Notes under the pieces: model-generated | Seen by the model: the letters and a program-made list of their open reading frames with translations, nothing else | Database searches by the model: none | Told to the model about the DNA's origin: nothing | Shown: one piece after another, positions 1 through 6,053 of the stretch | Numbering within the stretch: position 1 is the first letter of the stretch | How the letters are laid out: every line of letters starts with the position of its first letter | Position numbers and translations under genes: made by a program | Assembly (NCBI GenBank): GCA_023396615.1 | Contig: JAEWVM010000027.1 | Location: forward strand, 1 to 13,241 | DNA: 13,241 bases | DNA from: Spirochaetota bacterium | Lineage (GTDB): Bacteria > Spirochaetota > UBA4802 > JAFGJZ01 | Direction: 5' to 3'

Positions 1-159
1 GCAGCATCCGGCAAAAAGCCGGTGCGAGGAATACGCGAGACAAAAGCCAGGAGTGGGATCTCAAAGGGATGAGGAGCGGCGACTGAGCTCCTCGTCCCTT
101 TGAATATTATCGCATGATCCATGCGAACAAGGAATTTCAAAGGCGAAGCCTTTGATTGT
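1..159. other. G+C-rich cluster of hairpins, possible end of an RNA or a palindromic repeat
   Basis: This stretch contains four successive inverted repeats: 8-12/18-22 (5 bp, A5 loop), 61-77/87-103 (17 bp with one G-T pair), 111-116/120-125 (6 bp, 3-base loop) and 137-144/148-155 (8 bp, GAA loop). A terminator hairpin follows at 160-182. By my hand count about 93 of the first 180 bases are G or C, clearly richer than the AT-rich genes that follow. The motif TCAAAGG and its complement recur in the second and fourth hairpins. I recognise no tRNA, rRNA, tmRNA or RNase P signature. It could be the 3' part of a structured RNA, a dispersed palindromic element, or the tail of a gene cut by the window edge; reading frames at the edge are short and unrecognisable. 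Confidence 0.5.
61..103. repeat. long inverted repeat, 17-bp stem
   Basis: The arms 61-77 and 87-103 pair over 17 positions with a single G-T wobble (70/94) and a 9-base loop (GGCGACTGA). No T-run follows (AATATTAT), so it is not a canonical intrinsic terminator. The outer sequence TCAAAGGGA and the inner GGAGC make it strongly palindromic at the DNA level as well. A transcribed hairpin, a REP-like element or a protein-binding palindrome are all possible. Confidence 0.7.
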
Positions 160-182
160 ATCCCGACACTCGGGGATTTTTT
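160..182 (+). terminator. intrinsic terminator upstream of the sensor/sigma operon
   Basis: The core stem CCCGA (162-166) and TCGGG (170-174) closes a 3-base loop CAC, with further pairing outward if one base bulges. Six T residues follow (177-182). It would end transcription entering from the left edge and insulate the operon that starts at 240. Confidence 0.75.
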
Positions 183-189
183 AAAAAAA

Positions 190-223
190 TTGGAACTTTT
201 TCAGAGAAAATGTGATTTATTAG
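190..223 (+). promoter_or_regulatory. candidate ECF-type promoter of the sensor-sigma operon
   Basis: GGAACTT at 192-198 matches the -35 element typical of many ECF sigma factors. It lies 42 bases before the first ATG and just after a terminator, where the operon promoter should be. The -10 part is unclear: around 212-222 I see only AT-rich sequence and no clean GTC-type box. GGAACTT also occurs inside coding sequence at 6879-6885 and 8954-8960, so the motif alone is weak. If real, it implies that the operon's own sigma factor drives it. Confidence 0.35.
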
Positions 224-239
224 ATAAGAAGAGGAAGAT

Positions 240-716
240 ATGAAAAAAATAAAAATCGCCTTTGTGCTGATGGGAAGCGCTATTCTGATTCTTTCAGCAT
301 TTATAATATTTACGTTGGTAACGGAATTCAGCCCTAACACAAAAAGACCGCCTAATTTTGAACAAATAATTTCAAGAATGAAATCAGATCTCGACTTGAC
401 GGATGAACAGATTGAGAAATTCCGTGCACTTCATGAACCTTTCAATTTGAAACTTGAAGAAAATAAAAAGAAAATTGAAGATAAGCGTGACATTCTCTTT
501 TCTCTTACCTCTGCTTCCGAATTTGATGAAAAAGGAATAAGCAAAGTTCTTGAAGAAATTGATTCGATAGAGCGTGATAATAAGATAAATTTTATGAAAC
601 TGCGGTTTGAAGGTGAAAAAATTCTAACCGAGGAGCAAAGACAGATTTTCAGGAAGAAGATGTGCCGTCTTCCAAGATTCAGAAACCGCGGACCGGAACA
701 TCATGACGGAAAATGA
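240..716 (+). CDS. Spy/CpxP/CnrX-like periplasmic sensor protein (LTxxQ family)
   Basis: The 158-residue protein begins with a short basic stretch and one hydrophobic segment (about 6-28), which could be a signal peptide or an uncleaved anchor. A charged, probably all-helical periplasmic domain follows. Two LTxxQ motifs, LTDEQ (53-57) and LTEEQ (129-133), are the hallmark of Spy/CpxP proteins and relatives such as the metal sensor CnrX. The tail carries one Cys (142) and a His pair (154-155), possible metal ligands, but this is not shown. The start is supported by AGAGGAAG at 230-237. It overlaps the sigma-factor gene by 14 bases. By analogy with cnrYXH it may modulate the anti-sigma protein from the periplasm; a stand-alone chaperone role is the alternative. 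Confidence 0.83.
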   Translation: MKKIKIAFVLMGSAILILSAFIIFTLVTEFSPNTKRPPNFEQIISRMKSDLDLTDEQIEKFRALHEPFNLKLEENKKKIEDKRDILFSLTSASEFDEKGISKVLEEIDSIERDNKINFMKLRFEGEKILTEEQRQIFRKKMCRLPRFRNRGPEHHDGK

Positions 717-1221
717 ATTCGCAGAATTATTCCGTGAAACAAAGAAAATAGTTCTTTCTGCAATCGGCAGGCATTTCGCTCGGCATTATGCTTATTATAT
801 TGACGATGTTGTTCAGGAAACATATATACGTTTTGTGCGTAATGCCGATAAAAAAGTTTTTCCTGATGAACGAAGTAGAAATAATTATCTGTATACGATT
901 GCCAAGAATGAATCTTTGAGAGCTTCCGAGAAGCTGAGGCGCGAAGAGATAAAAGCGCATAAAGCAATTAAAGCTGATCTTGTGAAAGAAAGCCGTGACG
1001 ATGCACCGAATGATGAAGATTATGAATTTCTGCATGAATATATTTCGAAGCTTCCTTCCAAGTACAGGGATGTTGTATCTCTTTTAGCGGAAGGCAGAAG
1101 CGAAAAAGAAATTTCTGAAAAGCTTGATATAAAATGCGGTACGGTAAAATCAAGAAGTCATCGTGCAAGAGCAATGCTGAAAGAACTGATGGAGGAGGAT
1201 AACTATGAATTCACGAGTTAA
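703..1221 (+). CDS. ECF-family RNA polymerase sigma factor
   Basis: The 172-residue protein has the two-domain ECF layout. Region 2 covers about residues 10-80 and includes the DDVVQETYIRFVRN core and the -10-binding helix (YLYTIAKNESLR). An acidic linker follows (about 95-108). Region 4 (about 112-162) has the helix-turn-helix GRSEKEISEKLDIKCGTVKS (131-150). It should direct core polymerase to a small stress regulon. The gene starts inside the end of the sensor gene (14-base overlap) with no strong ribosome binding site, so translational coupling is likely. Its end overlaps the next gene by 17 bases. Lying between a CnrX-like sensor and a small membrane protein, it is best read as the output of an envelope-stress or metal-stress circuit. 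Subfamily and signal cannot be assigned. Confidence 0.93.
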   Translation: MTENEFAELFRETKKIVLSAIGRHFARHYAYYIDDVVQETYIRFVRNADKKVFPDERSRNNYLYTIAKNESLRASEKLRREEIKAHKAIKADLVKESRDDAPNDEDYEFLHEYISKLPSKYRDVVSLLAEGRSEKEISEKLDIKCGTVKSRSHRARAMLKELMEEDNYEFTS

Positions 1222-1513
1222 AAAAGATTCATTCACATGCGCTATTCAATTCAGAATGGAAAGCGCAAAGTGGGAAAAGAACATGATTCAGTCAATAGTT
1301 TCTAATCCTTTATTCCGTGAGGCGAATCAGCAGAACGCGTCGCTGCAGAATTATTATTTTAAGGCAGCCGCTTTTCTTCTGGCTGTTGCCGTTTCTGTGA
1401 TGCTTCTCAGCAAAGTGCTGGGAGAAAAAGATGAAACCTATTCAGCGTATCTTATAAGTGAAGAAACTTCATCTATTAATTTCTCTTACGATTTTTCAGG
1501 CGGTGATTTCTGA
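1205..1513 (+). CDS. small single-span membrane protein, putative CnrY-like anti-sigma factor
   Basis: The 102-residue protein has a polar N-terminal part (1-48), one hydrophobic span (about 51-70) and a short acidic C-terminal tail (71-102). This fits a membrane anti-sigma factor that holds the sigma factor with its cytoplasmic N-terminus. I recognise no named domain, and no zinc-binding HxxxCxxC motif is visible. The start is fixed by the strong site GGAGGAGG at 1191-1198, six bases before the ATG. The gene overlaps the sigma gene by 17 bases and meets the fusion-protein gene in a TGATG junction. Anti-sigma function is inferred from size, topology and position next to the ECF sigma gene; CnrY is comparably small and single-span. 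A structural accessory protein of the exporter is the alternative. Confidence 0.6.
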   Translation: MNSRVKKDSFTCAIQFRMESAKWEKNMIQSIVSNPLFREANQQNASLQNYYFKAAAFLLAVAVSVMLLSKVLGEKDETYSAYLISEETSSINFSYDFSGGDF

Positions 1514-2298
1514 TGAACATGAAGAAGAAAGTTTTTATTGCGGTATTGCTGATTATTTCAGTTCTTTTTATTGTTTTTTATGTGAGAAAGAATGGTCAAT
1601 TCGTTCCGGTTAAAACAGGCAAGGTTGTAGATGCTGTTTATGCTCTCGGAACTGTTAAGCCTCTTATTTATTATAATTTGCGGATGGGAAATAACAGTGC
1701 TATCTCACGCATCTATGTTGTTGAAGGCTCGTCGGTGAATAAGGGAGATCCTTTGCTTTCGACAAGCGATCTGATTACGATGCGTTCTCCGATAAGCGGA
1801 ACTGTTACTTCGGTAAATTTTAAGGAAAATGAATTAGTTTCTACTAATTCCAATGTACTCTCTGTAATTGACATGAAAAAACTCTATGTGCAGATTTCTC
1901 TCGATCAGGAATCTGTTTTAAGAATAAAAAAGAATCAGACAGCTGAAGTTTCTTTTGAAATGCTGCGTGATAAAAAAGTGAACGGCAGAGTTACTGCGGT
2001 GTTTCCTTCTGACGGAGAATTCCTTGTTAATATATCGCTTGAATCTGTTCCTGATGAAATTCTTCCGGAGATGACATGCGATGTCGCTGTAAAAATTGCC
2101 GATAGAGAAAATGCACTAATGATTCCTTCATCAGCTGTGACTAATGAAGGAGTTGTCGTTTTGCGTGGCGGAAAGAAGAAGACGCTGAAACCCAAGACTC
2201 AAATGATTGACGCGGAATGGGTTGAGGTTACGGACGGAAGCATTCTCCCGGATGACAAAGTTTTAAACGGATCTAAGTCTGCGAAGAAGAGGAAATGA
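1513..2298 (+). CDS. short HlyD/AcrA-type membrane-fusion protein of an ABC exporter
   Basis: The 261-residue protein has an N-terminal anchor (about 5-24). Two lipoyl half-motifs follow: GSSVNKGDPL (72-81) and RSPISGTVTSVNF (91-103) with KENELV after it. A beta-barrel region (about 122-196) and a membrane-proximal part containing IPSSAV (204-209) complete the layout. The two lipoyl halves are joined almost directly, so the long alpha-helical hairpin that lets AcrA or MacA reach TolC is absent. That makes it shorter than usual (family members are often 350 or more residues). It probably couples the downstream ABC transporter to a periplasmic substrate or partner. Start at 1513 is coupled to the preceding stop (TGATG); an in-frame ATG at 1519 is possible. 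A basic tail (SAKKRK) ends it. Confidence 0.88.
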   Translation: MNMKKKVFIAVLLIISVLFIVFYVRKNGQFVPVKTGKVVDAVYALGTVKPLIYYNLRMGNNSAISRIYVVEGSSVNKGDPLLSTSDLITMRSPISGTVTSVNFKENELVSTNSNVLSVIDMKKLYVQISLDQESVLRIKKNQTAEVSFEMLRDKKVNGRVTAVFPSDGEFLVNISLESVPDEILPEMTCDVAVKIADRENALMIPSSAVTNEGVVVLRGGKKKTLKPKTQMIDAEWVEVTDGSILPDDKVLNGSKSAKKRK

Positions 2299-2304
2299 GG
2301 CGTT

Positions 2305-3537
2305 ATGTGGTTTCTCGCGCTAAAACATATTTTCACGCGTAAGAGTCAGACTCTTTTGACTTTTGCAGCGATTGTAATGGGTTCAGGCGGATTCATAGTC
2401 TTTTCCGCAATGCAGCTCGGATTCAAAGAATACATGATTTCTAATCTTATAGAAAGAGACGGACATATCAGAATTTCTCCAAGAAACGAAACGATTTCTG
2501 AAGAAAATGTCAAAGGTTTGTTTTATGAAGGATCAAATGTAAAATGGCTTAACGCGCCTACGGGGCGCAGATCAAACACCAATCTTACTAGCGCTGTAAA
2601 ATGGTTTGCTAAACTGGATTCAATGAGAGATGTCCGCAGCTATGCTCCAATTGCTTCAGAAACATTTATTGTCACAAAAGGAAATTTTTCAAAATCTGTA
2701 TCGCTTACAGGTATTGATCCCGAGAAGCATAGAAACGCAACGAATCTATTTGATTATGTTGTGGAAGGCGACCTTAATGAAGTGACAAACGGTCTTTCTC
2801 TGGTATTTGCAGGTAAACGCTTTCTTGAAGATTACGGTCTTAAAAAAGATGATACTGTTATCGTCGCGTCTCCAGACGGTTCGCTTTTTCCGATGAGAAT
2901 TATAGGAGTATTTGATACGGGAGATTTCCGTACAGACGGGCAGACTCTTTTTACTTCAATTTCGACAGTTCAGAAAATGATCGGCAAGCCCGGTTACATC
3001 AATAAAATTATAGTGAAGATTGATGATGTGTCTAAAGCTGCTGAAACTGCAACTAGATGGCAGAGCGGCTCTGTCGATGATGTGGAAAGCTGGGATCAGG
3101 CGAATGAAAATTTCTTATCAATGACAAAGACTCAGGATACCGTTCGCGACGTTACTACGATAACATTTATAGTAGTAGTTGCATTCGGTATTTATAATAT
3201 TCTTAATATGGTTGTAAATCACAAGCAGAAGGAAATTGCCATACTGCGATCAATCGGTTATACGGAAAATGACACAGTATTTCTTTTCTTGATTCAAGGT
3301 GCTCTTATCGGTATCGCCGGTGTAGCTGCAGGTGAAGCGATTGCCTTTTTCTTTTGTAAGTATCTTGAAACAATGAAAATACCGATGGGAAGAGGTCACA
3401 TGAGAATATCGTGGGACATTATGATTTATGTAAAGAGCTTTGTTTTAGTGTTCGGTTCGGCTCTAGTGGCAAGTTATTTTCCAGCGCGTTCGGCAGGAAA
3501 ACTTTCACCGATTGAAATTATTAAGGGCACAAGCTGA
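2305..3537 (+). CDS. ABC exporter permease, FtsX/MacB/LolC type
   Basis: The 410-residue protein has the four-span layout of MacB and LolC/LolE permeases: one span near the N-terminus (about 16-38), a large periplasmic domain (about 40-280), then three spans (about 283-303, 325-350 and 374-394). FtsX-domain signatures are visible: KQKEIAILRSIGYTENDT (307-324), then QGALIG (331-336), and near the end YFPARSAGKLSPIEIIKG (391-408). Such permeases move lipoproteins, peptides, antibiotics or other hydrophobic molecules out of the outer leaflet or periplasm rather than through a central channel. It lies 6 bases after the fusion protein and overlaps the ATPase gene by one base (TGATG), so the three should form one complex. 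The substrate cannot be told from sequence. Confidence 0.92.
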   Translation: MWFLALKHIFTRKSQTLLTFAAIVMGSGGFIVFSAMQLGFKEYMISNLIERDGHIRISPRNETISEENVKGLFYEGSNVKWLNAPTGRRSNTNLTSAVKWFAKLDSMRDVRSYAPIASETFIVTKGNFSKSVSLTGIDPEKHRNATNLFDYVVEGDLNEVTNGLSLVFAGKRFLEDYGLKKDDTVIVASPDGSLFPMRIIGVFDTGDFRTDGQTLFTSISTVQKMIGKPGYINKIIVKIDDVSKAAETATRWQSGSVDDVESWDQANENFLSMTKTQDTVRDVTTITFIVVVAFGIYNILNMVVNHKQKEIAILRSIGYTENDTVFLFLIQGALIGIAGVAAGEAIAFFFCKYLETMKIPMGRGHMRISWDIMIYVKSFVLVFGSALVASYFPARSAGKLSPIEIIKGTS

Positions 3538-4232
3538 TGAAAATAATAGAATGTAAAGATATGGTGAAAAGCTTCGGACATCCGCCGGTGACGATACTCA
3601 AGAGCTTAAACTTTTCGGTTGATGAAGGCGAATTTCTTTCAGTGACGGGACGTTCAGGATCAGGGAAATCGACTCTACTTTATACTGTAAGCGGTCTTGA
3701 TCCGCTGACTTCAGGAAGTGTTTTTGTTTTGGGTGAAGAGGTTCACCGCATGCCGAGCAGAGAAACTCATGAATTTAGGAATCAAAAGATAGGATTCGTT
3801 TTTCAGTTTCATTATCTTTTGCCGGAGCTTACCGCATTCGAAAATATCCTGATGCCTGCCCGTAAAATAAAAATGGAAAAGCAAAAGTCTTCCTATGCTG
3901 TTGAGCTGATGCATGAATTTGAAATTGAAAAATGCAGGGATAAGACACCCGCTCAGATGTCAGGCGGAGAACTCCAGCGTACTTCGATAGCCCGTTCTCT
4001 TATTATGGAACCGCAAATTCTTTTTGCTGATGAACCGACCGGAAATCTTGATTCAGAAAACGGCGAAAGGGTCATGCATATTTTTGAAAAGATTAATAAA
4101 AACCTTTCAACAACTATCATCATGGTAACACATGAACCGGATTTCGCAAAACGTGCCCGCCGGACAATACATCTTACGGATGGCGTCATAGAATCAGATG
4201 TATTGAATTCTGCATCAAAGCGCAAAAAATGA
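3537..4232 (+). CDS. ABC exporter ATP-binding protein, LolD/MacB type
   Basis: The 231-residue nucleotide-binding subunit has all key motifs: Walker A GRSGSGKST (38-46), Q-loop Gln90 (VFQFHYLLPELTAFENI), signature MSGGELQR (141-148), Walker B ILFADE (161-166), D-loop NLD (170-172) and H-loop His199 (VTHEP). The long GEEVHRMPSRETHEFRNQKI stretch before the Q-loop and the short length are typical of the MacB/LolD/FtsE group. The signature is MSGGE rather than LSGGQ, a tolerated variant. It powers the permease encoded just upstream. It is the last gene of the operon; a strong terminator follows about 30 bases later. Confidence 0.95.
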   Translation: MKIIECKDMVKSFGHPPVTILKSLNFSVDEGEFLSVTGRSGSGKSTLLYTVSGLDPLTSGSVFVLGEEVHRMPSRETHEFRNQKIGFVFQFHYLLPELTAFENILMPARKIKMEKQKSSYAVELMHEFEIEKCRDKTPAQMSGGELQRTSIARSLIMEPQILFADEPTGNLDSENGERVMHIFEKINKNLSTTIIMVTHEPDFAKRARRTIHLTDGVIESDVLNSASKRKK

Positions 4233-4261
4233 TATTATTCTAACATTTTCATTCTCCTCTG

Positions 4262-4307
4262 CCCTGCTTCCGCTTATGAATGCGGCGGATGCAGGGAATC
4301 TTTTTTT
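4262..4307 (+). terminator. strong intrinsic terminator ending the sigma/exporter operon
   Basis: Arms 4262-4273 and 4285-4296 pair over 12 positions with one T-T mismatch (4268/4290), around an 11-base loop. They are followed by AATC and seven T residues (4301-4307). The G+C-rich stem and T-run are classic. The ATG at 4276 lies in its loop and is therefore unlikely to be a real start. Confidence 0.9.
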
Positions 4308-4334
4308 AAAATATCTGATAAAAAATATAAGAAT

Positions 4335-4354
4335 TTCCGTATTAATTACGGAGG
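4335..4354 (+). promoter_or_regulatory. palindrome overlapping the ribosome binding site of the RHH-like gene
   Basis: TCCGTA (4336-4341) and TACGGA (4347-4352) form a perfect 6-bp inverted repeat around TTAAT. The right arm contains the start of the Shine-Dalgarno sequence GGAGGA (4350-4355), five bases before the ATG at 4360. As RNA it could partly hide the ribosome binding site; as DNA it could be an operator for a dimeric repressor such as the protein encoded next. Confidence 0.45.
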
Positions 4355-4359
4355 ATTAT

Positions 4360-4833
4360 ATGAGACTTAGAAGCAGTATTAATATTGAATTAGTGTCTTA
4401 CTTTCTGCTCGTTCGGGCAAGTAAAGCCCATAAAACTTCTGTGTCGAAATTGATTTCTTTGGTCTTAAAAGATGCTGTTTTAAAATATGATATCAAGAAG
4501 GAGATTGTTCTCTTTCGTACAGTGAAGTATCAGCCTAAAGGTTTGGCTTATAAGATTGTTCATTTTTATCTGGAAAGTGAAGAGTATGAGAGCTGTATTG
4601 ATTTCAGGAAATTTGGTAAGGTTTCAGTTTCAAGTGTATTGAACGCCTGGATTAAAAGATATTTAGGGAAGGCTTTTGAAGAGATAAACAATGAATGGTT
4701 TAATACATTTTGCTTAAAGTTGGATAACTATACTCTTCTGTATAAAATTTATATTGTCAAAGATGATGGAAATGACACGATAAGGATAATCATAAAAAGA
4801 ACTTGGATTGATTTAAGAAAAATACAGCGATAA
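4360..4833 (+). CDS. small protein with two ribbon-helix-helix-like units, putative DNA-binding regulator
   Basis: I chose the ATG at 4360 because GGAGGA (4350-4355) precedes it; the longer reading from 4276 begins inside a terminator loop. The 157-residue product seems to repeat one pattern twice: a short alternating strand, a helix, then a Ser-x-Ser turn and a second helix. Unit 1 is about 5-44 (SINIEL, then TSVSKLISLVLKDAVLKY). Unit 2 is about 64-103 (YKIVHFYLESEEYESC, then VSVSSVLNAWIKRYLGK). This is the profile of Arc/CopG/MetJ ribbon-helix-helix proteins, in which two copies pair to place a beta-ribbon in DNA. Here one chain could supply both. The C-terminal part (105-157) is unrecognised. 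It stands alone between a terminator and a promoter. The fold is my reading of the pattern and no family match was run. Confidence 0.5.
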   Translation: MRLRSSINIELVSYFLLVRASKAHKTSVSKLISLVLKDAVLKYDIKKEIVLFRTVKYQPKGLAYKIVHFYLESEEYESCIDFRKFGKVSVSSVLNAWIKRYLGKAFEEINNEWFNTFCLKLDNYTLLYKIYIVKDDGNDTIRIIIKRTWIDLRKIQR

Positions 4834-4838
4834 CAACC

Positions 4839-4873
4839 AAATAATTTGAACATTAACCTCACATAAATTATTT
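4839..4873. repeat. AT-only inverted repeat before the TRIC/GNAT promoter
   Basis: AAATAATTT (4839-4847) is the exact reverse complement of AAATTATTT (4865-4873), with 17 bases between. The left arm sits in the short palindrome CAAATAATTTG and the right arm touches the -35 box at 4871. It could be an operator or simply AT-rich chance; as a terminator it would be weak, with no G+C pairs or T-run. Confidence 0.3.
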
Positions 4874-4899
4874 ACAAAATAACGTGCTGAATGTATTAT
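4871..4899 (+). promoter_or_regulatory. sigma70-type promoter of the TRIC channel/acetyltransferase pair
   Basis: TTTACA (4871-4876, one mismatch to TTGACA) and TATTAT (4894-4899, one mismatch to TATAAT) are separated by exactly 17 bases. Transcription would begin near 4906, giving a short leader that still includes the AGGCGG site (4909-4914) before the ATG at 4919. Confidence 0.65.
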
Positions 4900-4918
4900 T
4901 TCACTTTCAGGCGGTGTT

Positions 4919-5521
4919 ATGCTTTATCCATTAGATTTATTCGGAACATGTATTTTTGCTGTTACAGGAGCTTTTTTAGGTGTTCAAAAAAAACTCGATA
5001 TTTTCGGAGTTCTCGTTGTCGGGTTTGTCACTGCTGTCGGCGGTGGAACAATCAGAGATGTCCTTCTTGGTCATTCTCCGGTTTTCTGGCTTAAGGATTT
5101 CAATTATTTTATAGCTGTAATATGCGGAGTTCTTGCGGCCTTGATTTTGGGGAGAAGAGTATTGAGAATTAAGCTTTTTCTATCTCTATCGGATGCTGTC
5201 GGGTTGGGAGTCTTTACAATAATCGGAATAAAGAAGGCGCTTGATGCGGATCTTCTTCCTGTTTTTTGCATAATGATGGGGGTAACTACTTCTGTTGCGG
5301 GAGGTATGATTCGGGACATTCTTTGTACTGAAAGCCCCATGGTATTAAGCCGAGAGATATATGCAACGGCATGTATTGCCGGAGGTTTTGCTTATTTTAT
5401 AATGAGATTCTTTTCTCTTGCTGATAATGCGGCAGTGATTTCTTCGATAATAGTGATAATAATAATTAGAATAATTTCGATAAAAATGAATCTATCGCTC
5501 CCAAAGAGAAAAAATGCCTAA
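4919..5521 (+). CDS. TRIC-type cation channel family protein (UPF0126, YicG/YadS-like)
   Basis: The 200-residue protein is almost entirely membrane-embedded, with about seven hydrophobic spans. It has two related halves, each carrying the family hallmark: GGGTIRDVL (41-49) and AGGMIRDIL (127-135). This inverted-repeat architecture and length (about 200 residues) are typical of prokaryotic TRIC proteins, which form trimeric monovalent-cation channels; some relatives are annotated as glycine transporters. Which activity applies here cannot be told. AGGCGG at 4909-4914 supports the start. A well-formed promoter lies directly upstream, and the stop overlaps the acetyltransferase gene by 8 bases, so the two are co-transcribed and probably translationally coupled. 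Confidence 0.93.
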   Translation: MLYPLDLFGTCIFAVTGAFLGVQKKLDIFGVLVVGFVTAVGGGTIRDVLLGHSPVFWLKDFNYFIAVICGVLAALILGRRVLRIKLFLSLSDAVGLGVFTIIGIKKALDADLLPVFCIMMGVTTSVAGGMIRDILCTESPMVLSREIYATACIAGGFAYFIMRFFSLADNAAVISSIIVIIIIRIISIKMNLSLPKRKNA

Positions 5522-5996
5522 AGTCAGAATTATTCATTTAGCATCATCTATGAAGTCTGTTGATATTATGGCTAAATGGGCGCATGAGAAATGGTTCGCT
5601 CCGCATAATATTTCATATAATGCTGTTTTGAAAGATTACCGCAAAAGATGTAATGTAAATTCTCTTCCATCTGCTTTTGTAGCAAAAGATGAAATCAGAA
5701 CATGCGGCATGGTCTCTCTTAAACAATTCGATCTTCTTTCGCGTAAGGATTTATCTCCATGGCTTTCTTCCCTATATGTTCTTCCGGAATACAGAAATAA
5801 AGGAGTAGGGTCAGCGCTTGTTAGAGTTTGCGAAAAAGAGGCTGAAAGGCTTGGTTTTAATGAAATGTTTTTGTTTGTTGACTATCGCGATTCCGCTCAT
5901 CTCGAGAAATATTATTCATCATTGGGCTGGATAAGTTATTCTGATGAAGTTGACAGCTTCGGTCATTCGGTAAAAGTTATGCGTAAAAAGCTCTAA
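5514..5996 (+). CDS. GNAT-family N-acetyltransferase
   Basis: The 160-residue protein is a single GNAT domain of normal length. Motif A is clear: LYVLPEYRNKGVGSALV (87-103), with the R-x-x-G-x-G pyrophosphate loop that binds acetyl-CoA at Arg94-Gly99. Motif B follows (MFLFVDYRDSAHLEKYYSSL, 118-137), ending in the usual YxxLGW context. The substrate is unknown; a small amine, amino acid or protein N-terminus is possible. It begins 8 bases before the end of the channel gene with a modest site (AAAGAG), which suggests coupled translation. I see no clear terminator between its end and the next gene. Confidence 0.9.
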   Translation: MPKVRIIHLASSMKSVDIMAKWAHEKWFAPHNISYNAVLKDYRKRCNVNSLPSAFVAKDEIRTCGMVSLKQFDLLSRKDLSPWLSSLYVLPEYRNKGVGSALVRVCEKEAERLGFNEMFLFVDYRDSAHLEKYYSSLGWISYSDEVDSFGHSVKVMRKKL

Positions 5997-6003
5997 AATA
6001 TGC

Positions 6004-6031
6004 TTGAATCATTCTCTTTAGGCTTTAAAAT
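6004..6031 (+). promoter_or_regulatory. possible sigma70-type promoter of the AsmA-like operon
   Basis: TTGAAT (6004-6009) and TAAAAT (6026-6031) are spaced by 16 bases in the 57-base gap before the AsmA-like gene. Transcription would start about 15 bases before its ATG, leaving room for the GGGTGG site (6043-6048). The lack of a terminator after the acetyltransferase means read-through could also contribute. Confidence 0.45.
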
Positions 6032-6053
6032 GCGCTAATCAAGGGTGGAATAA

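Noticed and set aside
1..103. Open frames at the left edge (ending at 72, 86 and 103) as the tail of an upstream gene
   Set aside because: All three forward frames are open only briefly, none gives a recognisable protein, and the stretch is dominated by hairpins, so no frame can be preferred.
137..340. Minus-strand 67-residue frame
   Set aside because: It runs through a terminator and the start of the Spy-like gene, has no ribosome site or recognisable product, and looks like a shadow.
701..1174. Three minus-strand frames opposite the sigma factor
   Set aside because: They lie opposite a well-supported sigma gene and their translations show no family features.
4276..4359. Upstream extension of the RHH-like gene to an ATG at 4276
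   Set aside because: This ATG lies in the loop of a strong terminator and has no ribosome binding site; the ATG at 4360 has GGAGGA at the right distance.
4891..5094. A 67-residue + strand frame rich in Cys, Arg and Phe
   Set aside because: It overlaps the TRIC channel in another frame, begins within the promoter -10 region and has no ribosome site.
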